This document shows, piece after piece, positions 11,275 through 22,396 of a DNA stretch of 64,000 nucleotides (its first letter is position 1; each line of letters starts with the position of its first letter). The stretch is taken from NCBI GenBank assembly GCA_036873135.1, contig JAPTYO010000020.1, forward strand, positions 5,634,081-5,698,080. Direction: 5' to 3'. Under the pieces are notes generated by a model, which worked only from the letters and a program-made list of their open reading frames with translations, searched no databases and was not told the DNA's origin. Origin of the DNA: Clarkia xantiana subsp. parviflora (Eukaryota; Streptophyta; Magnoliopsida; Myrtales; Onagraceae). A program made the translations under genes and the position numbers.

Positions 11275-13047
11275 TTGTCTGATGATCAGTTTGAGAAGTA
11301 TTTGCAAAGGATGGGGAGCAACAGCCATTCTGCTGCCACTGCTCAGGCAATTCAGCCTCAAGATGACTTGAGTGCTGCTGGTATTCTCCCTTTCTCCCTT
11401 TGTTATGATAATGATGATTGTTGGATTTTAGACACTGGGGGTAGTAACCATATGACTAATAATCTGAATTGGCTTACCAACACAAGGTTTATTTCAAATT
11501 CTAAAGTTCAAATGCCAAATGGAATAAGCTTTTCAATCACTGTTGTAGGGGATCTTCATTTTTCAAATAATAGGAAATTGCAGCATGTTCTCTATTTGCC
11601 TGATTTTAAATACAACTTGATTTCTGTTTCAAAGTTGAACAAAGATCTAAACTGCACTGCAATTTTCTACCCTACAATCTGTGTTCTGCAGGACCTCTCA
11701 AATGGGAAGGTCTTGGGGACTGAACTTGAGCACTCTGGACTCTATTTTCTCAAGGTAAATAAACCTTGTGATCAATCTGTTGCTTTAGTTTCTGCCAATA
11801 ATGATGATATGATGCTGTGGCATAGAAGATTGGGGCACCCTTCTGTTAAATCTTTAAAACAAATTGATTTCATTCAAGCTTCTAGAAATAAATCTGTTGT
11901 TCAAGACTGTATTGTCTGCCCTATGGCTAAGATTGTTAGGCCTTCTTTTACTGAGTCTGATTCTAGAGCTGAATCCATTTTCGATCTTGTTCATGCTGAT
12001 GTTTGGGGTCCCTATAAGACCACAACTTATGACAATAAAAGGTTTTTCTTAACCTTGGTTGATGATCACTCTCGTTTTAGTTGGGTGTTTCTTATGGAGT
12101 TTAAATCTGATGTTTCTATTATTCTGAGACAATTCTTGGCAATGATTAAAACTCAATTTTCTAAGGTGATCAAGATTTTCAGAAGTGACAACGGTGGGGA
12201 ATTTGTCAATGATTTTGTAACTGCTATGTTTAAATCTCAAGGAATTATTCACCAAACAAGTTGTAGCTACACACCACAACAAAATGCCCGTGCTGAGAGG
12301 AAACACAGGCATTTGTTGGAGGTGGCCAGAGCCTTAAAGCTTCAGTCTTCTCTCCCAAATAAATTTTGGGGTGACTGTGTAGTTACAGCCTATTATTTGA
12401 TCAATTTGACACCATCTAGAATTTTGATTGGCAAAATCCCCACTAAAGTCTTCACTAAAAAGAAACCTATTTTGGACCACCTTAGGACTTTTGGCTGTCT
12501 GTGTTTTGCAAAACAGTTGCAGGTGATAGATAAATTTGCTTCCAGATCTTTCCCTTCTGTTTTCCTTGGATACTCTACTACACAGAAAGGTTATAAAATC
12601 TACAACATGCATTCTGAGACATTTTCCGTTAGTAGAGATGTGCGTTTTTATGAACATATTTTTCCCTTTAAAGGAAGCAAATATGATCAATTACCCCTGT
12701 TCTGTGAACTAGATAACCAACCTGTTTCTGATGATGCCCATTTTAAACATATTGAGTCTTTGGCTGAAGAACAGGTTATTCATGAACCAGATGATGAGTC
12801 CAATATTGACTCTGATGGGGATGTTGCGTCTATCCATGCTGATGATGATACCTCCTTTAAACAATCTGAAGCTCTCCCTAAGGCCCCTTCTCAGACTGTT
12901 TCTCGTATATCAGGGAGGATTATCAAACCTCCTATATGGAGGAATGATTATGTTTCTTCTTCTAGTATTGCCAACCCTATTTCCCTCTATGTGGATTATT
13001 CAAATATATCTGCTTCACATACTTGTTTTTTTAACCAATATGTCTAA
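11275..13047 (+). CDS. copia-1 Pol: protease and integrase
   Basis: In the same frame as Gag. It begins in the Gag-protease linker, then aspartic protease with WILDTGGSNHM (active-site DTG), pre-integrase LWHRRLGHPS, and integrase with the acidic catalytic residues in HADVWGPYK, FRSDNGGEF and PQQNARAERKHRHLLE. Its C-terminal part has FGCLCFAKQL and the VFLGYS region. It ends prematurely at TAA 13045-13047, just after a run of seven T at 13026-13032. The reverse transcriptase continues in the next frame, which places a one-base frameshift at or near the T run. Confidence 0.88.
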   Translation: MSDDQFEKYLQRMGSNSHSAATAQAIQPQDDLSAAGILPFSLCYDNDDCWILDTGGSNHMTNNLNWLTNTRFISNSKVQMPNGISFSITVVGDLHFSNNRKLQHVLYLPDFKYNLISVSKLNKDLNCTAIFYPTICVLQDLSNGKVLGTELEHSGLYFLKVNKPCDQSVALVSANNDDMMLWHRRLGHPSVKSLKQIDFIQASRNKSVVQDCIVCPMAKIVRPSFTESDSRAESIFDLVHADVWGPYKTTTYDNKRFFLTLVDDHSRFSWVFLMEFKSDVSIILRQFLAMIKTQFSKVIKIFRSDNGGEFVNDFVTAMFKSQGIIHQTSCSYTPQQNARAERKHRHLLEVARALKLQSSLPNKFWGDCVVTAYYLINLTPSRILIGKIPTKVFTKKKPILDHLRTFGCLCFAKQLQVIDKFASRSFPSVFLGYSTTQKGYKIYNMHSETFSVSRDVRFYEHIFPFKGSKYDQLPLFCELDNQPVSDDAHFKHIESLAEEQVIHEPDDESNIDSDGDVASIHADDDTSFKQSEALPKAPSQTVSRISGRIIKPPIWRNDYVSSSSIANPISLYVDYSNISASHTCFFNQYV

Positions 13048-14662
13048 GGATGTTGAACCACAGAGCTATTTTGAAGCTGCTAAAAGGGCAGAATGGGTCC
13101 AAGCTATGCAGGAAGAGATTTCTGCTCTTGAAAAGAATGGTACTTGGGATCTGGTAAAGCTTCCATCTGGTAAGGTCCCTATTGGCTGTAAATGGGTTTT
13201 TAAACTTAAGTACAATGCTGATGGCACTCTTGAACGTTATAAAGCTAGACAAGTTGCAAAAGGGTTCAAACAAAAACATGGCATAGATTACTTTGAGACT
13301 TTTTCACCTGTAGTTAAGATGCCTACTGTCAGAGTTGTTTTAAGCTTAGCTGCAATGAATCATTGGCCCATTTTTCAAATGGATGTTTACAACGCCTTTT
13401 TGCAAGGTGATCTTGATGAAGAAGTTTACATGTCTTTACCACAGGTTTTTCGTAGTCAGGGGGAGAATAATGTTGTTTGCAGACTACGAAAATCCCTTTA
13501 TGGCTTAAAACAATCTTCTAGGCAGTGGAATGTTAAACTAACTGACTCTTTGATCAAAGCAGGTTACAATCAATCCAAATTTGACTACTCCCTATTTTCA
13601 AAAAGGATGGATTCTGGTTTTGTTTTTCTTTTAGTATATGTCGATGACCTGTTGATTACAGGAAACAGTCAATCTATGATTACTGATTTGAAATCTGTCC
13701 TTCAAAACAGTTTTAAAATGAAGGATTTGGGAGAAGTAAAATACTTTCTAGGGATTGAACTGCTTAGATCCAAGGAGGGTATAGTGTTGTCTCAAAGAAA
13801 ATATGCATTGGAACTTATTTCTGAATGTGGTCTTGCTGGAAGTAAAATTTCTAGAACCCCAATGGAACCTGGTCTTAAGCTTACTAGTGTTAAATATGAT
13901 GAACATATTAAATATGATGGTTCTGATTTGCCTCTTGATGATGTTACTGCCTATAGGAGTTTGATTGGGAAGATTTTATACCTTACTGTTACTCGTCCTG
14001 ACATTTCTTTTGCTGTGCAGAATTTAAGTCAGTTTATGCAGAATCCTAAGAAGTCTCACATGGATGCTGCCTTGCGTGTTGTTAGGTATGTTAAAAAGGA
14101 ACCTGGCAAAGGTTTATTTTTTCCTGCCAACACCACTCCTGAGCTAGTTGCCCATTGTGATTCTGACTGGGGTTCATGTTTGGAAACCAGAAGATCTGTT
14201 TATGGATATTGTGTTAGTTTGGGAGGTTCCTTGGTTTCTTGGAAATTCAAAAAGGATGATACGTCTATTTCTTTATCTTCTGCTGAAGCAGAATATAGGG
14301 CTATGAGGAATGTAACTGCTGATATTATTTGGCTTAGAGGTCTGTTAGACGAACTTGGTTTTTCACAGTGCAGGCCATCCACACTTTACTGTGATAGTCA
14401 GGCAGCAATCAAAATTGCTGTAAATCATGTATTTCACGAGAGAACTAAGCATATAGACATTGATTGTCATTTCTCTCGTGAGAAGATTTTGGATGGTACT
14501 ATCCAAACCAGGTTTGTGGGAACTCAGAGTCAGATAGCTGATATTTTTACTAAGGCCATTCCTTATAGCCAACATTCCTTTCTGACTAACCAACTGGGTA
14601 TGAAGAATGTTTTTGTCAAGAATTCTCTGGCAGGTTATGATGAACATATGGGAGCAAGGTGA
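13036..14662 (+). CDS. copia-1 Pol: reverse transcriptase and RNase H
   Basis: A separate frame that opens after the T-run break. Reverse transcriptase is recognised by EKNGTWDLVKLP, the FQMDVYNAFLQGDLDEEVYM block and the catalytic LLVYVDDLLITG. The connection carries KDLGEVKYFLGIEL and RPDISFAVQNLSQF. RNase H has [43 protein letters not shown] and HERTKHIDIDCHF. All catalytic acidic residues are present. The frame ends at TGA 14660-14662 near the polypurine tract. Apart from the upstream shift this part appears intact. Confidence 0.9.
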
Positions 14663-14691
14663 CATTTGATAGTTTTCAGCTTGAGGGGGAG

Positions 14692-14993
14692 TTTTAGGGA
14701 TCAATCTGTCAAGCTGAAAGATTGGATGGTGTTTTTCTATTGTTCGTTAAGTTTGTGGACTGTTGTGTGTTTGCTTGCTCTGTTGGGCTTGGTTGTAATT
14801 AGTTATTTGTTCAGTTTCGTTTTGTTTAAGGACTAAAGTTCCTTGTTGTAAAACTGTGGGGTAAAGTCTTGATTCGCTCAGGATTTCCCTTAGTGTATTT
14901 AGGGTGATGACAGGCCACATGAAGGAACCCTAGCCATATGATCCCGCAATTGCTCTGTCATTTTCTTCGTTCCTGAAATTCTGAAACCCTAAA
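14692..14993 (+). repeat. Right LTR of copia-1
   Basis: 302 bp, preceded by the polypurine tract GAGGGGGAG (14683-14691) and followed by GTAAT. It begins TTTTAGGG and ends CCCTAAA. Confidence 0.93.
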
Positions 14994-14998
14994 GTAAT

Positions 14999-15534
14999 AT
15001 TGTGTCAGTCAAATGTACTAAACAATCTGTACAACTAGATGATATATCCAAAAAGATACTTATCTAACCAAAATATAAGATCACATTATTTAACTACCAC
15101 AACAACATTTGCACTCGAACTACTTTCTCCATTCATCACTTCTCTTCGTATCAGTTATAACCAATTTATTCTATAATCAACCAGGTTAACTAATAATATG
15201 TCAAGGTTGTTCAATCGATCTGGATTATCATCTGAAATCTAGTCGAGTTCAGTGGCATCACCTTCCCTTCCGAGTTATATTTGCATTGGCCAAAACCCTA
15301 ACTTCAAATTCTTCCTTTATTTCTCCTGATTTATGATTGCCTCACATAACAATTATTACAACAATAACTATGAAAGTGAAATTATTCTCAACACTTTTTC
15401 TGGTACACTATATTTTCAAAACACTTTTACCACTACATACCATTATAACATTACAAGTCTGCAAATGATAGATACCATTGAAATATAAAAATTTGAAATT
15501 TTAAGACGGATGGTCAAATAATTTATTTGAAATT
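14999..15534. other. 3' flank of P450 copy A
   Basis: AT-rich spacer between copia-1 and the P450 stop codon. The part nearest 15534 is likely P450 3' UTR on the minus strand. No other feature recognised. Confidence 0.4.
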
Positions 15535-18500
15535 TCACAGAAACTTCATAGGGTTGATCTTGATGGGGAGGCCTAGGGACGGATATGGCGTGGGTTGGCG
15601 AGTAATAATCTCGTCAGGGTTCAGTTGCGACCATTCGTACGCTGTAACCATGTTATGAATTATGGTTAGGGTTTCCACCCGAGCAAACTCGTTCCCGATG
15701 CACGATCGTACTCCTCCACCGAACGCCACGTAAGCATACCGCGGAGAAGGATTCTCAAAACGCATCGGATCGAACTCGCTAGGGTTTTTGAATATATCGT
15801 CGTTCAGGTGGGTCCCGTAGGCTGCCCAAAAAACCTGCCATCCTTTCGGAATGCGGTGGTCGCCATAAATGATGTCGCGGGTGGCTTTCCTAAAGCTTCC
15901 GGAAACGGGAGGGACGACTCGCATCAACTCTTGCGCTACCCTCCAGGTGTATTTCATCTTTTGTATGTCTACCCATGTTAGGTTTTCAGGTCCGCCATTT
16001 TCTTGATTGCTTCGCTCTATCATTATCTTCTTGATTTCCATTTGTTCTGATCAAATTAGTTATTAACATGAAAACTTAAACATTATGTAGGACAACTGAT
16101 TTATAATTGGCATTATTTTTTATTTTATTTTTTTGAAAAATGTGGATTAATGAATGTGTACAGTGTACCTAATATTTTTTTGACCAATTAATATTTTAGA
16201 AAAGTTATTATTCACCTAACTATATATATATATACATAAAATGTTTTCAGATTTTTTTATTTCGGATATTTGTGTATACATTAACCTATATCTCTGTGTT
16301 TTCAAAAGAAAACATTTTCTGGGCCTCTATTTTAAAAGAGTAGAAAAAATGTTTTTCTTTTTTATTTCGGATATTTGTGTATCCGAAATTTATTATTCAC
16401 CTAACTATCTATAATATTTTTTTAAAAGAAAAACATTTTTTGGCCTCTATTTTCTTATTGTTTTGTCAATGTTTAAAATAAATGTTCATAATGAAAAAGG
16501 GAATATTCAAGCAAGGCCGGCCCTAGTGAAGTTGAGGCCTAAAGCCATATTTTGATTTGGGGCCTAATATTGATTTTTTTTTTTGCTAAATATGAAAAAT
16601 AAATAAATTGACTAATAGTACATTTTTATTTAAAATCTATTCTTCAAACTTTTATAAAAACAAAATCACTAATGAAATTTTTATATTCGATTTTTTAAGA
16701 TTACGTTTTCAATTGATAATATAAATAATTCATTTGCAAAATGGAAAGAATTATACGTTTATAGATCATATAATATTGATAATGGAGTGAGCCAATAATT
16801 TATAAGAAGAATAATTAGAAGAGAATAAAAAGTTAAAATGTATAAATACTATCTAGTTGTAAGATTTTACGCTATTTTAAATTAATACTATCCTTAATTA
16901 ATTAGATTAATTTTTTGTTTAATTATTTAGGTGGTTGATTATAACTGTTTCTAAGAATTTATTAAATTAGCTAGAAAAAATATTTTTTCCAGGAAATGAA
17001 AAAAAAGTGATAGCCAACATTAGCGATTATTAATTTTTTAGTAATCTTTATTTTATTTGTTCATTAAAACCTTAAATGCTATAGATGTCCATTATTATTT
17101 TTTGTTATCATTAGGCCCACTATTGAAATATACCAATGAATCTGATGCCAACATTAATGATTTTGATTTATTGGGTAATCTTTATTTTATTAGTTCATTA
17201 CAACCTTAAATGATATAGAGGTCCATTGTTTTTTTTTGTCATCACTAGGCCCGCTATTGAAATACCTATGAATATGAGGCACTCAATAAGTGGAGGCCTA
17301 GAGCCCTAACTTTAGTTGCCTTACCATTGGACGGCCCTGTATTCAAGATATTATGAATAATTAAATATATATCACATTCTAAAAAAAACGATACCAGTTT
17401 ACCGAGAAATTATTTCTTGGATCAAGTCCACCAACTAAGATATGGACCTAACCAATTAAAAATTGACAACTCACAAATAATATGGTAAAGATCTATGCCA
17501 CGAAGTTGAGGATCATATACAACTTTACTAATTTGGACCATACACCATTTTAGTAATTTTGCTCTCTCAATCTTAATTGCTACACCAATTAGTTGGAAAA
17601 AAAAAGTTATTTTATTTTCTTACATTTAATTTTATGCACTCTCTTCATTTTTAAATAAATAAATGTATATTGTTTATTTTTTTTTTTAAAACCCTATTGG
17701 ACATGGTGAACCCTAGAGAGTAAGTGTTTATTTTTCTAAGGTTCACCTTGCCCTCTAGGGTTCACCATGTCTAATAGGGTTTTAGAAGAAAAAATAATAA
17801 TATATATATATATATATATGAAGAGAGTGCAGAGAATTAAATATAAAAAAATAAAATTTTCTAAAAAATTAATGTGAAAGAGCAAATTAGTAAAATGGTG
17901 TATGATCCAAATTAGTTAATATTGTATATAATCTTCTACTTTGTGGTATTGATCTTTACCACATCATATGTGAGTTGTCAATTTTTAATTAGTTAGGTCC
18001 ATATCCTAGTTGGTGGACTTGGTCCAAGAAATAATTTCTCCAATTTACCTTACTTATATTATATAGTGAGGTTTTGTTATATTTATGTTAATGTATGTTT
18101 TTTTTCCCTTTTCAAAATATCTACAATGCTCTTGGAGCACCATGCTTTTGCCATTAATTTTTTTATTTTTCTATTGTCCTAAAGGTGAACCCCATAGGGA
18201 AATTGATACTATTAATAGTATGATACACATCTTAGGTGTAGTTTAAAAAAATCATATTTTTTCAAACTTTTAAAGTTTTACTTATGTTACAAATAAGTCC
18301 ACCATAGTATTAAAAAAAAACCAAAAGCATGTTCATTCGAAAGCATGGTAGAAAAATCCAAGTACCTTTGAGGACTTTGTTATAGATGTGTTGATCTCTT
18401 GACAACTTCCATATCATCAAACTAGTAAGAATAGCCGAAGTATCATGGCTAGCAATCATCAAAGTCACAAAATTATCCATTATCACTTCTTCCTCGATGC

Positions 18501-20844
18501 CTTCTCCACCCTCTTCCCTCAAACACATCAAGCAACTCACCACGTCACTGGTGGGGCCCCGCCTCCCCGACTCGACCTCCTCCCACCGGTTCCTCACGAT
18601 GGGTCGAACCCGTGCCATGATTCTCGACCGCCCCCTAATATTAGAAAATAAATATGTTAAAAAATAATAAAATATAGTGTTAAATGTGTTTTTGTCTTTT
18701 TGGTACAACATGTTTGACCGAATATGTCTTCTGGTACAATATTTTTTTTTTGGTATCATACGTTTGAACTTTGTATACTTTTGGTATGTCTGTTAGTTGA
18801 CTGATAGTTTTTACCGTTAAGTGGCACGTGCAAGTCACGTGACTTGCCATATACTTTTGATTTTGTTCAATTTAGCCTCTCTAATACATTCCTAACTTTT
18901 TTTGTTCAATTTAGTACCAAAGAATCCAAATCGAACCACTAAGCTCGATGGACCTAGCACAGGGCTATCCTAGGGCTTGTCCAATTGGGGGGGAACTTGA
19001 CCCCAATTGGACAAGGTCCATCTAACCTAGTGGTTCGATTTGTGTTTTTTCGGATTAAATTGAACAAACAAAAAAAGTTAGGAATGTATCAAAATGAATA
19101 AATTGAACAAAATCAAAAGTACATGCCAGCTAACGGCTAGACCAAAAGTTTACAAAGTTCAAACGTATGGTATTAAAAGTACACAAAAAAAAAACATCTT
19201 GTAGCAAAATTCATATTCAGTCAAACATGTTACACAAAAAATAACATTAACCATAAAATAATTTTTTTCCTAATATATTTATTCTCTTATACCTTAGTCC
19301 TTTCCAAAAGGTGGTTCCCGGAAAGTTTAGAGGAATAGACCACACGGCCTTAAAAGCTATAATGAAGTCATCAAACAAGGCTTGCTTTGTGGGCTCATCA
19401 TGTATGCTAAACAAGATGTCACATGCCAGATGGAAGGTTAGCTTCTTCATCAACCCGACCGCCTTGATCGTGTGGTGGTCGCTTTGTTTGGCGACTTCTT
19501 CGGCGATGAGGCGTTTCACAATGCGGTCCATTTGTCCGGTGTAGGTGGTTAGGGTTTCCGGCTTCAAGAAGCTCATGATGGCTCCTTTCACTTTCTTGTA
19601 TCTACATAATAAATGTAAATAATTTTTAATGACCCATGATATTATATGTTAGGTTAAGAAATAGGGATGGGTATAGAACCGATCCATCCTATTAATTCTG
19701 ATTAAAATTAAAATTATTATATTCAGTTCTGATCTATTAGTGAATCAGGTTTTAAATTGATTATTGTTCATTTTAAAAGAATTGGTTTGTTTGTAACTAG
19801 TTCCTACCGTTTTTTAATGAATGTTTCCATAAAAATAGAAAAACATGTTCCAAAACCGGTTGTGATCCAATTCAGAACCAGTTCTGAAGCCAGTTTGCCC
19901 TTTACATGAACGGTCTATTTGGAACAGTCCGACCTGGACTAGTTCCAAGCAATCCGGTTCCGAACCATTTAAACCGGCCCGACATAACCAGTCCCAACCC
20001 GGTCGAACCGGACCGATTAAATGCCTAATCCTATTAAGAACATAAGAAGAGTGCCAACTATAGGTCATGTTGCTAATCGCTATTTCAGATTTAAAATGTT
20101 AATATTCAGTGTCTCAACTATATATGGTTGATTTCTATTTTTTTCTCTAAAAACCATCAAAATAAAACATATTTTTAAGCATCAAATAATTCTAAACTAT
20201 AAACAACAAATCCGATACTTCGAAAAATTGGAAAAATAACATGCTTTCATTGCTTTAAAACGTCAATTTTAACTCTATATAATCAGTTGAAAAAAATCGA
20301 AATCAATCAATTTAATAGTGGAGATACTGAATATCCACATTTTAAAGATAGGATATCGATTAGCAACATGGTCTATAGATATGACTGTTTTTTTTTTCAT
20401 TATTAACCTTATATTTTTTAAAGTACAGTATATATATTACTGTAACAAATTAATCGATAACCTGGGACCGGTGAGCTCGAAGATGCTGTTCTTTCCCGCA
20501 AGAGCGCGGATGCTAACGGGTTGCTTTGATGCAAGAACATCCTCGGGCGCAGTGAACAAAAACTTGTTGGCGGCTTGACCGACGAGGACCACCGTGGGCG
20601 AACCCATTAGATGTGTTTTAAAGACGGGTCCGTGCTTAGAGACCCTTTCGGCAAGCCACTTATGGCTCTCGTTCTTTTCTTGCGCCCTAAGTAAACTTAG
20701 AGTCTCCCCGATTACCGGGAACCACCCTAGCGATCCGTTTGGTAGACTTGTAACCGATCTCGTCTTCCTCGCCGTCTTTCGACCGAGCACGAATAAGAAG
20801 ACGAAGGAAAACGAAAAGACCATAATAAACAAGAGGATAAACAT
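15535..20844 (-). CDS. Cytochrome P450, CYP716-like (clan 85), copy A
   Basis: Four exons on the minus strand, 20844-20462, 19601-19293, 18634-18366 and 16046-15535, join with GT-AG introns into 1473 nt (490 residues), the usual family length. The true ATG is 20844 (MFILLFIMVF, a hydrophobic ER anchor); upstream in-frame codons include no ATG. Motifs in order: PVIGETL; KGAIMSFLKPE; the I-helix IASHDTSA for oxygen activation; ELMR of the ExxR motif; FDPMRFEN; and the heme loop FGGGVRSCIGNEFAR with the Cys ligand. CYP716 enzymes oxidise triterpenes or related terpenoids at the ER. The substrate here is unknown. Introns contain several MITEs. A broken paralogue lies at 36319-44506. Confidence 0.88.
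16512..17339. mobile_element. Non-autonomous hAT element in P450 A intron 3
   Basis: The ends are CAAGGCCGGCCCTAG and the inverse of CAGGGCCGTCCAATGG, and both flanks are the perfect 8-bp duplication TATTCAAG (16504-16511, 17340-17347). Length is 828 bp and no transposase was found. The CAGGGCCG terminus and 8-bp duplication place it in the hAT superfamily. Confidence 0.88.
17404..18040. mobile_element. Foldback MITE in P450 A intron 3
   Basis: Terminal inverted repeats start GAGAAATTATTTCTTGG and the two halves pair over most of the 637 bp, with an ACCCTATTGGACATGG block near the centre repeated inverted. Flanks CAGTTTACC (17395-17403) and CAATTTACC (18041-18049) match at 8 of 9, suggesting a Mutator-type insertion. 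No coding sequence. Confidence 0.78.
18676..19252. mobile_element. Mutator-type MITE in P450 A intron 2
   Basis: A foldback element with GTGTTAAATGTG and GGTTAATGTT-type ends and arms carrying the TTTGGTACC/CTGTTAGTTGAC blocks of the GGGTTAA family. Flanks ATAAAATAT (18667-18675) and ATAAAATAA (19253-19261) match at 8 of 9. A related, degraded copy sits at the same place in intron 2 of P450 copy B, so this insertion probably predates the gene duplication. Confidence 0.72.
19661..20032. mobile_element. hAT-like MITE rich in CGGTTC motifs, P450 A intron 1
   Basis: It starts ATAGGGATGGGTATAG and ends with an approximate inverse (ATGCCTAATCCT). The interior is full of GGTTC and AACCGG motifs. 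Flanks GTTAAGAA (19653-19660) and ATTAAGAA (20033-20040) match at 7 of 8. No coding sequence. Confidence 0.55.
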
Positions 20845-20901
20845 GGCTCTATACAACTGATGTTTATGAATATGAAAACCCTGGTGAAATGAAATGCTTA
20901 C

Positions 20902-20909
20902 TATTTATA
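20902..20909 (-). promoter_or_regulatory. TATA box of P450 copy A
   Basis: Minus-strand TTATAAAT within GGAGCCCTTATAAATAG, about 60 bases before the ATG at 20844. Copy B has the same GGAGCCCTTATAAAATAG context before its start, which supports a conserved core promoter. Confidence 0.6.
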
Positions 20910-21994
20910 AGGGCTCCAAGACTACTACATATAGTAGTAGTTTATAAAGAAATTGATAACAGTTACGAATTATGTTATTAACTATCACTTCTAAATATAG
21001 GAATATTATTGTATTTTATTATATATTGACATATACTAATTTCGAGTAATGATCGATGGTGACTTGGCGACTTCGATGTAGCCAAGTAGGATATAAGTCG
21101 AAAAGGAACGAACGGTTCTTGGACTCTATATATCAAACACAAAACCTATGCATGATTAATTTCCATTTATTAATTCAAATTTTGTTAAATAAAGTTATTT
21201 ATTTTGCGATCCAAAATTTTATTTAGATGAAAGTTTATATATATATTTGTTGTATTATTAAATAATTAAATTGTTATATTAATATAAATTAAAACTAATA
21301 TATATCATAAATCAGTGATAAAACTCTTCACATTTATTTTTTGGTAAATATGAGTTTTATTTTTATATTTTTCCTAATGAAGAACAAACTATAATAAGAT
21401 CTTCAAAACATGTAACATCAAAACCTTAACTTAATTAATAAAACTCTATGTAAAGAAAGAAAGAAAAAAACCTTACGTATATACATGCAACATGCAAGTG
21501 CAAGTGAGAACATAGGTTGATTTTAAGTTTCAACTAAACATGCTGTCAAATGTCTGAGTAAAGAGCTAACTGAATTTGTTAAATTAAGAAAGCCACGGAT
21601 AACATGACAAGACCCATTAAATCAATACTTTTAAACCATACACGCAAACTATCTTCATTTTCTTGAAAACTATTATTTATTCGAACCCCATTTATATAAT
21701 ATAGATGGTGGATCTTGTTCTTCGTGTACAGAGACCGAGCGGTTCGGTTAGACATTAATCCTCATTTTTTAGAAAAATTCAACTTTGAGTGTTAAAAAAA
21801 ACAACAATAATTTTTTTTTTCAGTGGCTAGATCTAGAGAAAAGTTAAGTGTTACATTCGTGCATAACTTCCAAACAAAAGTTAGCACGGTTAATAAATAT
21901 TTGTCCATAAATTAATTACATTACCTTAACTGTCAACTACATATTAGTTACAATTGAAACCAGCTGACACCTATAGCAGTGAACCAGATACATA
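20910..21994. other. Upstream region of P450 copy A
   Basis: AT-rich, no gene. The segment 21062-21086 (ACTTGGCGACTTCGATGTAG and on) recurs upstream of copy B at 45554-45578, so it is ancestral promoter sequence shared by the two paralogues. Nothing else recognised. Confidence 0.5.
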
Positions 21995-22192
21995 CGGCTT
22001 GCCTCTTATAGTTTATATAGTTGCTTTATCCATTTTTGGTTTCACTGCTTGTTGTTTTACTTGGTTCATTAATACTGCCTATCCTAGTGAATTTTACAGC
22101 CGATTGGACCAGAAGCTTCTCAAATTTATGCATTTACTTTTCTAATTAGAGACCAACGTCTTAAGGCTAACGTGGGATCTTCTCAAAGACTA
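21995..22192 (+). pseudogene. psbC: Nuclear insertion of plastid psbC (CP43) fragment
   Basis: Translation of the open part gives [20 protein letters not shown] followed by PSEFY, matching the CP43 segment around its NTAYPSEFY motif. The nucleotide sequence continues out of frame with the plastid gene, through blocks corresponding to GPEASQ and RDQRLGANVGS, up to about 22192. Small indels break the frame after PSEFY. CP43 is the photosystem II core antenna protein encoded in chloroplast DNA. Here about 200 bp are embedded in nuclear sequence, with no other plastid gene around, so this is a non-functional plastid-to-nucleus transfer. Confidence 0.85.
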
Positions 22193-22396
22193 TAACTTTA
22201 TAAAACATAGTAAAGTGCAAACTAGTTGCACATATAAGAATCGGATCATCCTTATTCATATAGCACAGCTAAAATCAACATAGCTTGTGTTAAAATACAT
22301 TATGTGGATGTTCCATGTTCAATTTTAAAGTTACAGAAACCGCACACATAAAAATCAGATCATCCTTGTTCATGTGAGGCGGCATGATGGATAAAA

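Larger units (their letters stand above)
9464..14993 (+). mobile_element. Ty1/copia LTR retrotransposon, copia-1
   Basis: A complete element with 302-bp LTRs at 9464-9765 and 14692-14993, flanked by the perfect 5-bp duplication GTAAT (9459-9463, 14994-14998). The primer-binding site TGGTATCAGAGC follows the left LTR directly, and a purine tract GAGGGGGAG precedes the right LTR. The domain order (Gag, protease, integrase, reverse transcriptase, RNase H) is that of copia. The LTR termini are TTTTAGGG and CCCTAAA rather than TG and CA. I count about seven differences between the LTRs (~98% identity). The coding region has two breaks, so it is probably no longer autonomous. Confidence 0.95.

Noticed and set aside
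21954..22145. 63-codon open frame with membrane-like residues as a small membrane protein gene
   Set aside because: It is the psbC fragment in frame for only part of its length. The match to plastid sequence continues beyond the stop in another frame.
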